From NCBI GenBank assembly GCA_009733715.1, contig WMKJ01000036.1:44155-108154 (forward strand): DNA of 64,000 bases. The letters are read 5' to 3'. The translations under genes and the position numbers were made by a program. How positions within the stretch are numbered: position 1 is the stretch's first letter; every line of letters begins with the position of its first letter. Shown one piece after another: positions 10,196 to 20,600 of this stretch. This stretch comes from Herpomyces periplanetae (taxonomy: Eukaryota; Ascomycota; Laboulbeniomycetes; Herpomycetales; Herpomycetaceae). The notes under the pieces are model-generated. The model was not told the origin of the DNA. It made no database searches and worked only from the letters and a program-made list of their open reading frames with translations.

Positions 10196-12019
10196 ATGGT
10201 TAATATAACAGAAAAAATTAAAGAGTAAGTTAAACGGGTTCTGGTTATAATGATGACAATTTTGAATATCGCATCAATACATTTATATTCTGGAGTTTAA
10301 CGAAGTTATTCTTATTTAGAATCGAAGATGAGATGAAGAGGACACAAAGTAGATATTCTCCATGGTTAATGATAGGCTTTCGCTAAGCTAACTTACTTAG
10401 AGAATAAGGCTACTGGTTTGTCATTTTTCTAGCATAATTGACAATGGGTTCATGATTCATGAAGGTTTGATAAAGCCCTAATACTAATTTTATGCTAGAA
10501 TATCATCTCGGTTTATTGAAAGGGTAAGTTAAATAAGGGGCTAACATTGGATAAACTCATTCTATTATGTTAATTCTACTAACATTATGTTCATAGAAAG
10601 CTTGCTCGTCTTCGTGCTCAACTTCTCGAACCCAGTATAGCATCTAGTGCGGGTGCAGGAACTGGGTTTGACGTGGGAAAAAGTGGTGATGCCCGTATTG
10701 CTTTGGTTGGATTTCCGTCGGTCGGAAAATCGACATTTTTATCTAAAATTACTAAAACTAAAAGTGAAATTGCTGCATACGCATTCACAACGCTCACCGC
10801 TATACCAGGTGTATTGGAGTATGGCGGAGCAGAGATTCAAATCCTTGACCTTCCCGGAATCATCGAGGGAGCATCCGAGGGTAAAGGAAGAGGCAGACAA
10901 GTTATATCCACAGCAAAGGTAACAATGGCTGTTAATTTTGTTTCTTGACTCTATACACAGACTCAGAATATTTATTTCATTGAAATTATAAGACTAGTGA
11001 TATGATTCTTATGGTATTAGATGCTACTAAAAGAGCCGAGCAACGAACTCAACTGGAAAATGAATTGGAGGCAGTAGGAATTCGATTAAACAGAGAACCT
11101 CCGTAAGGCAAACTATTTTAAACACTCGTAGAGCGAGTTGTTCAAGTTTTAAAGGTAAAAATACTAATAGAATCCAAGTAATATACACATAAAACAAAAG
11201 AAAGCTGGCGGGATGAAGATAACTTTTCAATCACCGCCCAAAAATATTGATGAAAAAATGATAAGCAATATATTGCGAGATTATAAGATTTTGAATTGTG
11301 AAGTTTTAGTTCGTGATGACAGTGGTACGTTGATTGTTTTCCATGAGAATATAACAATGAATTTATTTGTGGAGTATCTGACAAAGCCTTATGGAATGTT
11401 TAGTTACCGTTGACGATTTCATTGATGTTATCATGAAGAATAATCGTCGTTACATTAAATGGTGAGTTTCAAGGATCACAATTCTAGTAGAGTTAACGAT
11501 AAGAAGAAGGAATTTTTTAATTTAATTCTGCCACTAATGGTGAAATAGCTTGTACGCGTACAATAAGATTGATAGCGTTAGTATTGAATACCTTGACAAG
11601 CTTGCTCGTGAACCCAATACCGTTGTAATGAGTTGCGAGTTGGACTTGGGAATTGATGATGTAGTGGAAAGGTGTTGGGAAGAATTACAATTAATTCGAA
11701 TATACACTAAACGGTTAGTTAATGTTGTCCGAATCATTCCACTTTATCAATGACACATATGGTTAACCCTTAGGCAATGAATGATATGAGGATTTTGATT
11801 TTGGATTATAGGAAAGGATTCGAGCCTGACTTTAAGGAAGCTTTAATAGTGCGCAATAATTCGACCATTGAAGATGTATGCGAAAGAATACATCGGAATT
11901 TGAAGGATAAATTTAAGTACGCTCTGGTATGGGGGGCTAGTGCACGACATTGCCCACAACGGGTTGGTTTGGGGCATGTTGTTGCTGATGAAGATGTTGT
12001 TAGCATTATAACTAAATGA
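10196..12019 (+). CDS. DRG2: Developmentally regulated GTP-binding protein 2 (DRG2/Rbg2)
   Basis: Ten exons: 10196-10224, 10320-10348, 10401-10415, 10499-10523, 10597-10918, 10993-11102, 11179-11324, 11404-11461, 11549-11713 and 11812-12019. They join to 368 residues, the usual length for DRG2. The protein is an OBG/DRG-class GTPase that associates with translating ribosomes (Rbg2 with Gir2 in yeast). The N-terminal helix [19 protein letters not shown] leads into [21 protein letters not shown]1 is [10 protein letters not shown]3 DLPGIIEG and G4 NKID. The C-terminal TGS domain ends [19 protein letters not shown] and [10 protein letters not shown]. The fit to DRG2 rather than DRG1 comes from [18 protein letters not shown] and LMVLDATK. 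Exon 3 is only 15 nt and encodes K-N-K-A-T. Introns run from 52 to 98 nt; those beside exon 3 have weak donors (GTAGAT, GTTTGT). Confidence 0.93.
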
Positions 12020-12545
12020 TTTAATGGTGGAGTATTATTGATATAATGAAGTATCTTGTGTCAAATAGAACAAGGAATATATAACATATTCAATTATTCC
12101 AACAACTAAAAGTTTAAATAAGTATTAAAAGAAAAACACCATAAACCTTGAAAATAAAAAAATTTGAAGCTATACATCTCCCTGTATCGAACCATCTTCA
12201 CCAAAATGTCGGAGGAGTGGCACAGTCATAATCACGTGGATGGACTTGGGTCGAGCTCATGTGATTGGGGTGGAGTATTTAAAGACGAAGATCGATTGTA
12301 AAAGAGTCGCGACATGGAAAAGTTTATAGGAAAGAAATTTATATTTTATGCAGCAAGTGAGCGTGTTAGTTGGAAAAGAAGAGGGGATTTTCAGCGGGTG
12401 GTATATGGGGAAATATAGCGTGTTGTATACACATTTGTATGTATACATGTATATACAGTGATTGAGTATATACGTTGAATATTTCAAGGGTTAATCTGAA
12501 CAAACAAGTGGAATGATTTGGCCTTGAAGTTTGGTAGAGTGTTTA
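12020..12545. other. Intergenic upstream of GID9
   Basis: This 0.5-kb spacer holds a CACGTG box at 12233-12238 (ATCACGTG), about 310 bp before the GID9 start. A TA/CA/TG alternating tract at about 12424-12475 lies just upstream of the coding region. There is no supportable gene. Confidence 0.5.
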
Positions 12546-13889
12546 ATGGCTAATAGTAAGCTAAATGCTGTTAATGCTGTCACGCATCTTTACCTTGAAC
12601 AACCCTTACTTCGGCTACCCTTGGAGTTGAATCGTCAAAGTCTTAGAACGGCTCAACGGGAAATTGACTCCAGTCAAAAAAAAATTATCGCTTTACTGGA
12701 TGGTATTATTTCAAATTCAACGCGTCCTCTTGACTTGTTAAATCAGGACAGATTAAGGGAAAACAATGTCTTATGGGTGCAAAATAAGTTAGATATTATA
12801 TTGAGTCGATTACAGTCGTTGAAGCGAAAACTTGCCGGTTTGAATGAAACTTGCTTGAAAAGATGTGAGAAACTTGAAGCTCGCATTAATCATATAGACG
12901 AACTATACCGAATTCCAAGTCTAAATGATGCACAATTCGACCGATGGAGTCGGATGCGACTAAATCGTTTAATCGTCGATTATTTATTACGAGCTGGCTA
13001 CGCTGCAAGTGCTAATAGACTGATCGAAGAAGAAGGTTTAGAACTTTTTGTCGATCGTGATACCTTTCACACGGTTACTACCATCGAAAATTCTTTACGC
13101 AAAGGTGACTTGAACCCCGCGTTAGTTTGGTGCGATGATAATCGACAATTATTGAAGAAATTTTCCGTAAGTGTTTCCGTTTACACCTTCTATGCATCCA
13201 TTTTTATCAAACATCATCCTAATTATTTATATTTCTACTCTTTTACTTAGAGTAACCTAGAGTATCTCTTACGATTGCAGCAATTTATCGAGTTCTTACG
13301 CGCCGGTCAATACAACGAAGCTGCAGCTCATGGTCGAAAGTACCTGTCGACCTATCATGATGTTGACTTTACGATTCACACAGCTGGACTTTTAGCCTTT
13401 GCTTTTGATAATAAATCAGAGCCGTATAAAAGTTTATACTTACCTAATCGTTATGATTATTTGGCCGATCTTTTCGTTTCCACCCATCATGAAGTTTTAT
13501 CTCTTCCCGTACGATCATTGCTTAGCATAGCCCTTTCTGCAGGATTATCTGCTTTGAAAACGCCGTCCTGTCACTCCAAGCATGCATCACAAACCAAGTT
13601 ATCATCTTCCATTACCGGTGTTTCTTCCCATGGAGCTGGATCTTTATCAACTTGCCCAATCTGCAGTACGGAATTGAATGATTTATCTAAGAGTTTGCCA
13701 TATGCCCATCATAGTCGTAGTATTGTGGATCCAGATTTGGTAGTGCTACCAAACGGTCGTATATACAGTCGGGAAATGTTATCAATCATTAATAAAAAGC
13801 TTAACACGCCCGTTGGATATGTAACCGACCCTGAAGACCGCAGTTCTGTGTTCCAAGCTAGCGAGGTTAAAAAAGTTTATATATCATAA
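12546..13889 (+). CDS. FYV10: GID/CTLH ubiquitin ligase RING subunit (Gid9/Fyv10, MAEA)
   Basis: Two exons (12546-13166 and 13251-13889) with an 84-nt intron encode 419 residues. In yeast the GID complex ubiquitinates gluconeogenic enzymes. Gid9 pairs with Gid2 as the RING heterodimer, acting in cytosol and nucleus. The N-terminal coiled coil runs to about residue 125. LisH follows (RLIVDYLLRAGYAASANRLIEE, about 139-160), then CTLH (TVTTIENSLRKGDLNPALVWCDD) and CRA, whose start is rejoined across the intron as KFSSNLEYLLRLQQFIEFLRAGQ. The C-terminal degenerate RING has TCPIC, LPYAHH and LPNGRIYS, ending KVYIS. This matches MAEA throughout. The first in-frame ATG is at 12546. I have no doubt about the family. 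Confidence 0.94.
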
Positions 13890-14305
13890 ATCCAATCTTA
13901 ACTTTTCCCAATATTTTATCCCCAATCTAAATTCTTTCCAAACCATCTTTTGTCTACTCTTTGATCTCCCTTCTACTATATTCATAAAATCCCCCTCCAG
14001 CTTCTTAATTCCACCTAAAAATATCCACTGTCACGTGCTGAAATATTTTCAAACCACGTGACCATCCTTGGACTTTTTTTAAGGGGGAAACGCGTTTTAT
14101 AAAAATGTGACGATGCTAAGGTTGGGAACTGGTAAAAATATAATTTCATAACTTATGTATTCCACACTCGTTTGTACAAATTTAATCGTAAAGTTCATTT
14201 CTGGTACACCGTTTTGTTGAAATTATCCTTTACCAAAGACTGTACCGGTTTTACGCTTGCGCCGTTCATAAGATATTTCTCATTCGTCATGATAGTTTCT
14301 TTACT
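13890..14305. other. Intergenic upstream of CUZ1
   Basis: This 0.4-kb spacer lies between two same-strand genes and contains a pair of CACGTG boxes listed separately. I see no gene and no other structure. Confidence 0.5.
14032..14060. promoter_or_regulatory. Paired CACGTG boxes upstream of CUZ1
   Basis: Two perfect CACGTG hexamers at 14032-14037 and 14055-14060 are flanked as GTCACGTG in opposite orientations. They lie about 250 bp before the CUZ1 start codon. RTCACGTG is the established consensus for the basic helix-loop-helix factor Cbf1 in fungi. Binding here is inferred. Confidence 0.45.
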
Positions 14306-15473
14306 ATGCAGCAGCAGGGCTCGATAAATTCAATCGACTCGGATAAATTTCGCCGCGTCGGCGCACGTTGCAACTATCCTATGTGTCGACAACTCGATTT
14401 TTTACCGTTTACATGTCCCAGTTGCACCGGGTACGCCATGATTTCTGCGTTTTATCGTTAAATAAGTTAATGGGACAGTCGTACACACTAATGCACCGCC
14501 TCTTCTACTAGTCGGGGCATCTTTAATGGAGACTCACGTGCCCCTACGTTATGTTCAACTTTTTTCCTCGTTAATCAACTTGTTCTCGTTTGTCATCGTG
14601 TGAAACATACCCTTACGAGGAATATGTAGGTCATTTTGTCAAGAGCATAAACACGAGTGGCAACATGAGTGTACAAAAGCTGGCGAAGCAAATCGTATTA
14701 AGCTTCGGGAAAATCGAGGGTCGGGTTGCGAATCAATGTCGTCTACGCCGCCTACCATCTTTAACCATGAACATCAATGTTCCCACCCCGCTTGCAAGAA
14801 ACTAATTGATACGCCATTAACACCCGGTGTTCAGTGTGATTCATGTAATCGAAGATTTTGTATTGGCCATCGTATGATTGAGCAACATGATTGCCATCCA
14901 GTCAACGTTTCCGCGCAATCACCATCGATATCTGAGTCTATTTCGAACTTAGTAGCTAAATCTCGTGGAGTTGCCGCTCTAGAGAAATTTCGAAACTGGG
15001 CATTAACTAACAAAAATTCTGCTAGTAATTCCACAATTACTTCGTCGCGCCGCAAAAATTCATCCTTAGTTTCACGCAATCAATTAATCGCTCAAATTCG
15101 TAAAAGCGCCCAGGGTGACGCTTCCATTCCATCGGAACAACGGATATACCTTGTTGTTGAGGTTAATGAAGAACTTCTCGCCGCCCAAAAGACCCTGTCA
15201 GAAACATCCGCAAAAGCTCAATCCGTGGTTAAGTCTCGGCACTTTTTCTACGCTAAATCATGGTCCGTTGGAAAATTACTGGATATAGCATGTCGGGCCG
15301 TACAGATCGAGAACTTGAACAACACAATCGATAACCATGATATGCGCAAGCTTTGCGTTTTTCATGTAGAGTCTGGAAGAATTTTGGAATTTTCAGAGAA
15401 AATTGGAGTAGCATGCAAAACTGGTGACACTATAGTGTTAATGCGGGGTGTTAGAAGGGCAGCTGTTCCGTGA
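14306..15473 (+). CDS. CUZ1: Dual AN1 zinc-finger protein with ubiquitin-like tail (Cuz1/ZFAND1)
   Basis: Two exons (14306-14430 and 14630-15473) encode 322 residues, separated by a 199-nt intron that splits the first zinc finger. The joined first AN1 finger fits C-x4-C-x9-C-x2-C-x4-C-x2-H-x5-H-x-C exactly, with the core DFLPFTCPSC and TGSFCQEH. A second finger follows at about residues 83-121 (HQCSHPACKKLI to QHDC). The C-terminal part (about 205 onward, RIYLVVEVN to DTIVLMRGV) looks like the ubiquitin-like domain of ZFAND1/Cuz1. Those proteins bridge Cdc48/p97 and the proteasome and help with arsenite stress and stress-granule clearance. The stop codon lies only 19 bp from the stop of the convergent NAD kinase gene. 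Without the intron the downstream frame begins mid-finger, which supports the splice. Confidence 0.9.
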
Positions 15474-15492
15474 TATAATTATTAGGATAAGT

Positions 15493-16995
15493 TTATTTGC
15501 TGGTTGGACCTTGTCCGAAGGGATAGTTAAACTTAAGTAAACGATTTAGCCCGTCGACCCAATATTCCTCTATGTCGCATGTATCATCAACTGACAAAGA
15601 AGGGGAATGTTTATGGGGATCATGGATTATTGTGGGTACACCAAATTCACAATTCTCAGTTTGGATGCGCAAAACGCTTTTTTGAGACAGTCTCCGATAA
15701 TATCTACCGTCAATGTTAATGTTGACGCTGGTTGAACGGGAATCGGGTGAAAGCTCTACGTCGACGGGAAAGTTAGCCGGTAGTACAATAGGGCGGAAAG
15801 AAAGCGAGCGCGGGCATATAGGTGTGAGGATGATACATTGCACACTTGGATGGACTATTGCGCCACCCGCCGATAATGAGTATGCTGTACTCCCAGTTGG
15901 TGTTGATACAATTAACCCATCAGCTGTTGTCTCTGTAAACAGTTGCCCAAATACGGAAATTCGAAGTGTAGCAGTTCTAGTATCATTTCCACGGTGTAAT
16001 AAAAGTTCATTCATGGCATATAGTAATGTTGAATCGAAAGGGTCAGAGAACTGAATAGATATACGATTTCGTCGGAGAACATGACACGAGGAGTTGAAAA
16101 ATATTTCCTTGGGTACAATGGAATTCGGCGTAGGCTCATAACGAGTATTTAATGCTAAGGATGATTGAACGTTTAATGAGCGAGGCAAGGTTTCAAGCAC
16201 GGACGGAAGCCAGTAGCGAAATCCGCTTAGGTAAACTCGACGTAGAATAGTCTGATAATGATCAAAGTTCCATGATCCCAGGAATCCTAATCTCCCCATA
16301 CGAAATGATATCAAGGCTGGAACGCGGGGACACGTTGCAAATAAAGCGGCGGCTCGTAACACTGTGCCATCACCGCCCAGTGTACAAATTAGATCAATTT
16401 TATCGTGAAACAGCTTCAATTGCTGAGTAGTAGGAAGATTTTCAAGCCAAAACGAAGGGTCTTCGTACGCGGGAAAGGAATTCGGACCTGTTGGTATGGT
16501 TAAACTGGCAGCACTGGAATTACCTTCATAAGGTAATATCGTATATACGGGTAGGGCACTCAGCTTGGTAAATTCGCGGGAAACACGGGGTTCGAGACAC
16601 ACGTTAACGGCAGACTGGTAAGTAGCATTAACGTGTTCGGTCAAGGCAATAACCGCTGCCATGGATTTTGACGTGGCAGATCGTGGTAATACCAGAAGGT
16701 TGCGAGGCGGCCCGTTTGTCCAGCGCAAGTTAACAGTATTTGTACTAGAGAGCTTTCCCTTGGTTAATTGATTGAAGGGGACGTGCGAACGCGCGCGCAC
16801 GATTACCGTTTGACGTATACAGGGTGATCTTAGTTACCTTCTTTCACGCATGCACTCAACGTAATCTACGTTGACACGATCGGGTAAATCCCGGATATCC
16901 CCAACATTTCCGTGTAATCGGCTCATCCAAATCCAGCGTACCCCGTCCTTCAACGTTGACGTACGTTTGAGTAAACTTTTTACGCTCAACGTCAT
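15493..16995 (-). CDS. POS5: Mitochondrial NAD(H) kinase, Pos5-like
   Basis: Two exons (16995-16838 and 16744-15493) with a 93-nt intron encode 469 residues. The enzyme phosphorylates NAD(H) to NADP(H). The kinase domain shows the diagnostic GGDGT (ICTLGGDGTVLRAA), MGRLGFLG, NELLLHRG, and the conserved loop TADGLIVSTPTGSTAYSLSAGG with TPICPRSLSFRPIVLP. The end EEYWVDGLNRLLKFN also resembles Pos5. Reading the main frame back gives no ATG near its start. An upstream exon in the right phase supplies MTLSVKSLLKRTSTLK, a basic presequence without acidic residues in its first 15 positions, which points to the mitochondrial matrix. The join gives CMRERSTNTVNLRW. The family is certain; the first exon and the mitochondrial assignment are inference. 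Confidence 0.88.
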
Positions 16996-17632
16996 ACTGA
17001 TGCCTTTTCGAGAGGTTTCTCAGTCGTCGTTGAACTTTTTGTTAACTTATACCTATGCACTCCCTACCCTGGGAACTTCTCGATTATGTGTACTACAGCG
17101 TACGCGATGGTTGAAAAGTTCTTTTGCTCTCCTCCCCACCACAGAACCCCTCCCCCGCAAAAAATATAAAAAGTGTATACACTCGTATACCAACCCGAAC
17201 TGAAATTTCACACGTGAATTAAATACCCACAAGTCAAAAAATAACGGGTGATAGAATATTCAAAACCAAAAAATTGTGACGAATTACAGAAAATTTAAAA
17301 TCCCAAATTCGCCAAACTTCCGAACCTTAAAAAAGACGAAGTCACGTGCCTTGGAAGAGAAGGGACGGATAATTAGATGAGCCGGGGGTGTATAATTTTG
17401 AAGGGAAAATGGGACATTGGGCGAGGAAACGGAGGGAAAGGATTTAATTTTTATTGAAGCAGCTATAGAAGAGAAAAGGTTAAGAGATATTTAACATGTG
17501 AACTGAGCAGGATTAAACAATAACTAATTTTGTGAAAAATAATTTCATAAAATGGAAAAAAAAGGTGGTTAGACGAAGATGTGCAAGATAATTTACATGG
17601 GGAAGATGATTTTTATCATTAATCGTATACAA
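16996..17632. other. Intergenic upstream of NAD kinase
   Basis: This 0.6-kb spacer lies between two minus-strand genes. It has a TATAAAA-like run near 17163 and two CACGTG boxes, listed separately. I see no gene. Confidence 0.5.
17211..17348. promoter_or_regulatory. Two CACGTG boxes upstream of NAD kinase
   Basis: CACGTG occurs at 17211-17216, within a near-palindrome TTCACACGTGAA, and at 17343-17348 as GTCACGTG. These are about 220 and 350 bp upstream of the proposed NAD kinase start on the minus strand. Use by a Cbf1-type factor is inferred from the consensus only. Confidence 0.4.
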
Positions 17633-20600
17633 TCAATGATATGGCCACCATTCCTCATGAAGCCATAAAGATACATCGAGTAACCAGTTATCAATATGTT
17701 TCCATCTCCCGGATAAATACGGCGGTATACCCTTTGAGTAACGCTGGACAGTTGTCCAATGATGACTCCAATGATTTGTGATATCTAGAATGATTGGTGC
17801 TAATGCAAAATCAGCTACCGATAGTGCATTAGATCCGCATCCTATGATATGTCTTCTGGATAAATTTCCGGTTTTTGACGTATTATCACTAATTTTCTCT
17901 AGGGGTTGTTTAGTTCGGATTGCTGCTGCAAGTATTGGTGGAGCGGCTGTCGATGAAGGTGAATTCTGATCATAGGTTAACAAATCTTCTGGCAATAAAC
18001 CTGAAAATCTTTCACTTTTCTGGGCTCGTTTTCGTGCTTCACCAAACTTTGCCGTACGCTTGGCCCCGACTGAGTCTACTTGTTTGGCAAAATCGAACTG
18101 CCGTTCTGGAAACTCGTATATTTCAGCTAAAAATCCATCCAATGCTTCCAGAGTCTCTAATAAGTGCTGATCCCCTTCACTAATATTATCTTTATTTGAA
18201 TCTTCACCTTCTCCTGCTTCACAATAATGAGGCGAATCAGCTCTAGTCTTCCTAATATCCAATTTTCCAGACATACTTTCTGCCAAAGCTCTGTCCAAAG
18301 CATTTTCCAAATTTTTAATCAATTTCATTGCACTGAGTAAATTTGCACTTCTCATGTTTGGGAGACTCTTTGCCAAATCATCTTGTCGTTCATTATTTCC
18401 TTTTGGCAAGGGATAAAACTCCCGTAGATAAAGTAAACATGTATGTACTCCAGTCACTTCAGTACGAGTGGGATTGATATCTCGAAGTAAAATTGGTTGT
18501 GATACTCCACCATTATCGAGAATTTCTTCTAATTCACGATACGGAATGTCCGGCATTTCATGCAGTAGAACTTCCTTACCAACAGTATGTAGATAACCAA
18601 GTAATTGCCGCACTTCTCGGACTTCTTTAAGCTTGCCCGCTCTAACTCTTATATTGCTATTCGTACCCGAGAAGAATACTGCTTCACCTGCACATCTATA
18701 CTTTCCCTTGTACAAGATTATCTTGTCCTCTCCGGTAAGAGGATAGGCTAAAACATCAAATCCGCCTCCATAAGCACTTTGCCAATCCCACTGCCCTTTT
18801 CCCATCTTATCTTCTTGTGCCATCGCATCTCTCATCATGGCGAGTGCAGTAATGTTATTTTCGATGACACTTAGCGGAGCATGTCGAAATTTACTGGCAG
18901 CGCCTTGTCCCCAAATGCTCAATTCATGTTGCCTACCCTCACCGTCATCGTTTTTGGTAACCTTTACAGCATCTGGTTTTTCATTTGCTGACTTTGACGA
19001 GCTTAAAACCCGTTCAATTTTGAACATAATCCATGTGTTAACCCATCTAAACGTTATGCAAATCCTTGTTCGGTGATAATCTTCATCGTCAAAGTATGTA
19101 TCACTAGAATTGGATTTGTCGACTCGAAGTAGCCATTCACGGTTAGTTTTTGGTCCAAGTATTAACATAGTTCCATGTGTCATTAATATTTTTTGTGTGC
19201 CATCTCCATTTGAATTAGAATCTTCTGTTTTTATTTGACTTGTAACAACGGGTGAAGCTCTCGTTAATGATGCAAGAATTTCACTGTTAATTGATTTCCG
19301 TGAAAATGTCTTTCCAGGTGAAAGTAGTGTATTTTTGCTCCAAGATGTACGACGCGAGTGTGATGTTTGATTTATGGGTGGAATTGGAGACGATGCTAAA
19401 TCATGGTTAGATATTTCTTCTGATTTAACACTTTTACGAATTAGACTAATCCTCCGAGCAGAACCAAAGTTAAATATTACAGTTGAGCTATCGGGAACTC
19501 GATCCAGTGTTTTGTCACATCGTTCAGGCATTCCATCCATTTCCGGCAAATAAAACTCAATTACAGCATGATTCAAGTACTGACCAATTCGTGCTTCTGC
19601 TTCCCTACGTAAACGTGCTATAGTAGAGCTAAAATGTAAAGATGGTGTATGATAGCTTTTTTCATTGCGGTATATGGGCCTTGATCCATCAGGTTCAACG
19701 AAATCTCCTTGACAGCATATCATGCTACAGCCAGTTCGGCCTAACGTAGAATTACAATGCCAACGAATTTCATTAAACAATTTTCCATACGTGGTATTGG
19801 AAAATGAAAGGTAATCATCCTGAACATTTTCGTCAATTTGTGTTAAACCTTCAGTGCTGTCAACTCGTCTTGTAGTACTATTAATGTTGTACACCATAAA
19901 AGAGTCACCGCTGCCCCAAGGGTTTCCAAATGTGAATTCGGAAAAAGCCATCATTTCATTACAAGCCGAATCGGGATGAAAATTAGACATTAAATTCCCG
20001 TTTGTTTGGACGTTTAATAAACCATCAAGTTTGCTTGGGCTACCTGATCTGGGTGAAATCGATGGTGCAGCTGCGGAATCAGACATTGGAGAATGGCCGT
20101 TTACAACCATTAAACCGGTTGATTGTGGATTAGGAGAAATGGGCGTGATGGAAGCTGTAGTTTTAGTATCGAGTAATGGACTTGAAGGTCCTTTGTTCGA
20201 GGGATAGATTTTTTTCGAACCAATGCTTAGACGATTCCTTACTTTAGACGGTGAATTATTCTCAGACTTTTCCGATTCAGTTCGGACTTCCTCAACAGTG
20301 TCTAGTTGCCTTGCTCGGGCCCTTTCAGCTTTTGCAGCTAACTGAGCGAATGCAATGGCTGGAGTACGTCGTGGCACTACCTGGGAACTGCGTTCGGATA
20401 TAATGGATAAACGGTCACGTATTTTTTCCAAATCCACACTGACAAAACGTTTATATTTGTCGTCTGACTCAACAGATAGTAACGCTCGAACGTATTGACG
20501 AACTTTTTCTTGATTTCCTTCATCTACACCAGCATTTCGCAATAACAATCTAACATCAGAATTGTTTTCGTGAACGACTTTGCGATTATCCCCAACTTCA

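Noticed and set aside
15493-16800. NAD kinase starting with GTG at 16800
   Set aside because: Nuclear fungal genes start with ATG, and a spliced upstream exon with a presequence in the right phase explains the start better.
16871-17203. Plus-strand open frame overlapping the NAD kinase start
   Set aside because: It is antisense to the proposed first exon and has no recognisable motifs.
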